Part shown: piece after piece, positions 62,736 to 64,000 of the stretch
How positions within the stretch are numbered: position 1 is the first letter of the stretch
Layout of the letters: every line of letters begins with the position of its first letter
NCBI GenBank assembly: GCA_949316235.1
Contig: OX438742.1
Location: forward strand, 7,782,815 to 7,846,814
DNA length: 64,000 nucleotides
Source of the DNA: Oegoconia quadripuncta
Taxonomy: Eukaryota; Arthropoda; Insecta; Lepidoptera; Autostichidae
Direction: 5' to 3'
Made by a program: the position numbers and the translations under genes
The notes under the pieces: generated by a model
The model's input: the letters and a program-made list of their open reading frames with translations, nothing else
Told to the model about the DNA's origin: nothing
Database searches by the model: none

Positions 62736-63120
62736 CCCCAGTTTTGCGCTTTATGAGCGCTTTCAAACTAAACAGTGCCGTTGCTAGTGCATCGTTTGCG
62801 CTCTGCTCGTAGATGAATCGAGAAGGACCGTAGTCGACTTCATTGTCAGTGATCACGTGGAAATCGTTATGATGATCTGAATAATTTGTGGATGTTTAAA
62901 AGTACTGAATGTGTTGCGATAAAATTGAACAAATCAGTGATTACGAGTGATCGAATAATCATTTACGCTGTGTAGGCGCCATATAAGCCGTGAACAGACA
63001 TGAAATCTCATTAATTACAATCTCGTGGTATCTAAGGGTGAATACTGATTTGCAACAAATGATAACTTGCGTTGCGTGTCCCAAGAACGGTGTGTAAGAA
63101 ATAAAGTCGTACCCTCCTAA
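62736..63120 (+). other. probable apterous 3' UTR (at least this far)
   Basis: The sequence follows the stop codon directly with no splice donor needed. AATAAA at 63100-63105 is a plausible polyadenylation signal; cleavage would fall about 10-30 bases later. No repeat is visible here. The true 3' end may be farther downstream, since other AT-rich candidate signals exist to 63400. Confidence 0.5.
63100..63105 (+). terminator. candidate polyadenylation signal AATAAA
   Basis: This is the first canonical AATAAA after the stop codon at 62733-62735, giving a 3' UTR of roughly 385 bases. The hexamer is common by chance in AT-rich DNA, so transcript data would decide. Confidence 0.4.
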
Positions 63121-64000
63121 AACTGTACCTTGAATCAAACAGTCAATTACCGTCAATTAATTAAGAGTGTTTTCTCTATCTATCTTCTTTCTATCCTTTC
63201 GTCGAGTGTTATAATAACTTCAGTGTTTAAACTATTAACATTTCTTATGTAGGTGAGACTTCGACGCGAAAGATTTCGTTTCCGCTTCACGTGGGATGAC
63301 GAAAGCTCAGTCATACATTTCTATTTCCTTTTCCCTTCACCTATACCCCCTGCACAATTCTATGCTTTTATTAAACACGTAAACTAAAGCATACAAACAA
63401 TCATAAGTGTTCATCTTTTTCTTCATCATGTTCCTTTCCTCGTGTACATAATTATTATCTAATATGTTGTGACGTGAAATAATATCTTTTATTGTTCAAA
63501 ATCACTAGATTGTTCTATTTAGCTTGGCAGTATCGTGTCTCTGTGTACGTGATAAGTAGCGGCTTCTATAACAGGTAATAATTGGTTAGTCGTACATAGT
63601 ACAGCCGAATAATTTTATCCACGGTTTCCTAATAATGTAAGGTAAAAAAATGTCTTATATAATATCATGTTAATCTTTGACATTTGTCAATGTACTTGTA
63701 AGCTTGTATTGTTAACTATGGGGTGCTAAAGAATTGTATGAAAAGGTAAAATCAGTAAATGGCCATGCAAGTTGGTAAAATATGTTATAGGTAACTAATG
63801 AATAAGACCAGGAATCCGTGGATAAAATCTGTCGGGTACATAAATGTTCATACACCGCTATTACATAATAATATTTATAGGTACAGTTGTGAAATTTTGA
63901 AATATTAACATCATGCAAAACAATTTAATCTTTACGTGTAATGTTAGGATAGATATTCGTATACAAGAGTTGTATCTTAGTCCTATCGTGTAAGTCAGAT
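63121..64000. other. downstream sequence, no feature seen
   Basis: AT-rich sequence without recognised repeats or convincing coding potential. It may be extended 3' UTR or intergenic DNA. Confidence 0.5.

Noticed and set aside
62383..62812. Several open frames on both strands over the last exon
   Set aside because: Shadows of the homeodomain/C-terminal exon; none keeps a recognisable domain.

Overview
This window is a piece of an insect genome, most likely a moth or butterfly. The sequence is AT-rich, full of tRNA-derived SINEs and dead non-LTR retrotransposon tails of the kind common in Lepidoptera, and carries a short stretch of the arthropod telomere-type repeat TTAGG. I see one protein-coding gene: the 3' part of apterous (LIM-homeodomain, Lhx2/Lhx9 family), on the + strand. 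Four coding exons fit together in one reading frame with consensus splice sites: 3853-4026 (second LIM domain), 4955-5214 (end of LIM2 plus Pro/Gly-rich linker and a GRPRKKKPK basic motif), 35226-35428 (homeodomain residues 1-46) and 62529-62735 (homeodomain residues 47-60, C-terminal tail and stop). They encode 280 residues. The start codon, first LIM domain and promoter lie upstream of the window. I cannot say whether this is the apA or apB paralogue.

The three introns inside the window are 928, 30,011 and 27,100 bases; position 1 to 3852 is the tail of a further intron. Almost everything else is intron. It holds several SINE families (A, related to the CATCTAGT-type repeats; B, with a CCGCCTCCGTGGCTCA head; C, with a GTCGGTGGCTTAGCGG head), 5'-truncated LINE tails, MITE-like inverted-repeat elements, and unique segments. 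Some unique segments are locally GC-rich or carry TAATTA-type homeodomain sites and could be cis-regulatory.

The most interesting observations are: (1) two decayed copies of the 3' half of the LIM2 exon, including the splice-donor region, in the short intron just downstream of that exon; (2) a 551-base element at 46968-47518 made of two apparently perfect 235-base inverted arms flanked by TA; (3) three places where two short perfect hairpins lie side by side (7025-7122, 10928-11015, 16871-16929), a pattern that suggests replication template switching; (4) SINE family B sharing its 3' tail with a LINE family also present here, which points to its mobilising partner; (5) two datable nested insertions with clear target-site duplications (8 and 17 bases); (6) a repeat family at 16956-17205 and 23047-23345 in which two diverged copies keep a similar open frame.

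The region after the stop codon (62736 onward) is 3' UTR with one plausible AATAAA, followed by unassigned sequence to the window end. No tRNA, rRNA, CRISPR or complete transposase or reverse transcriptase gene was found.
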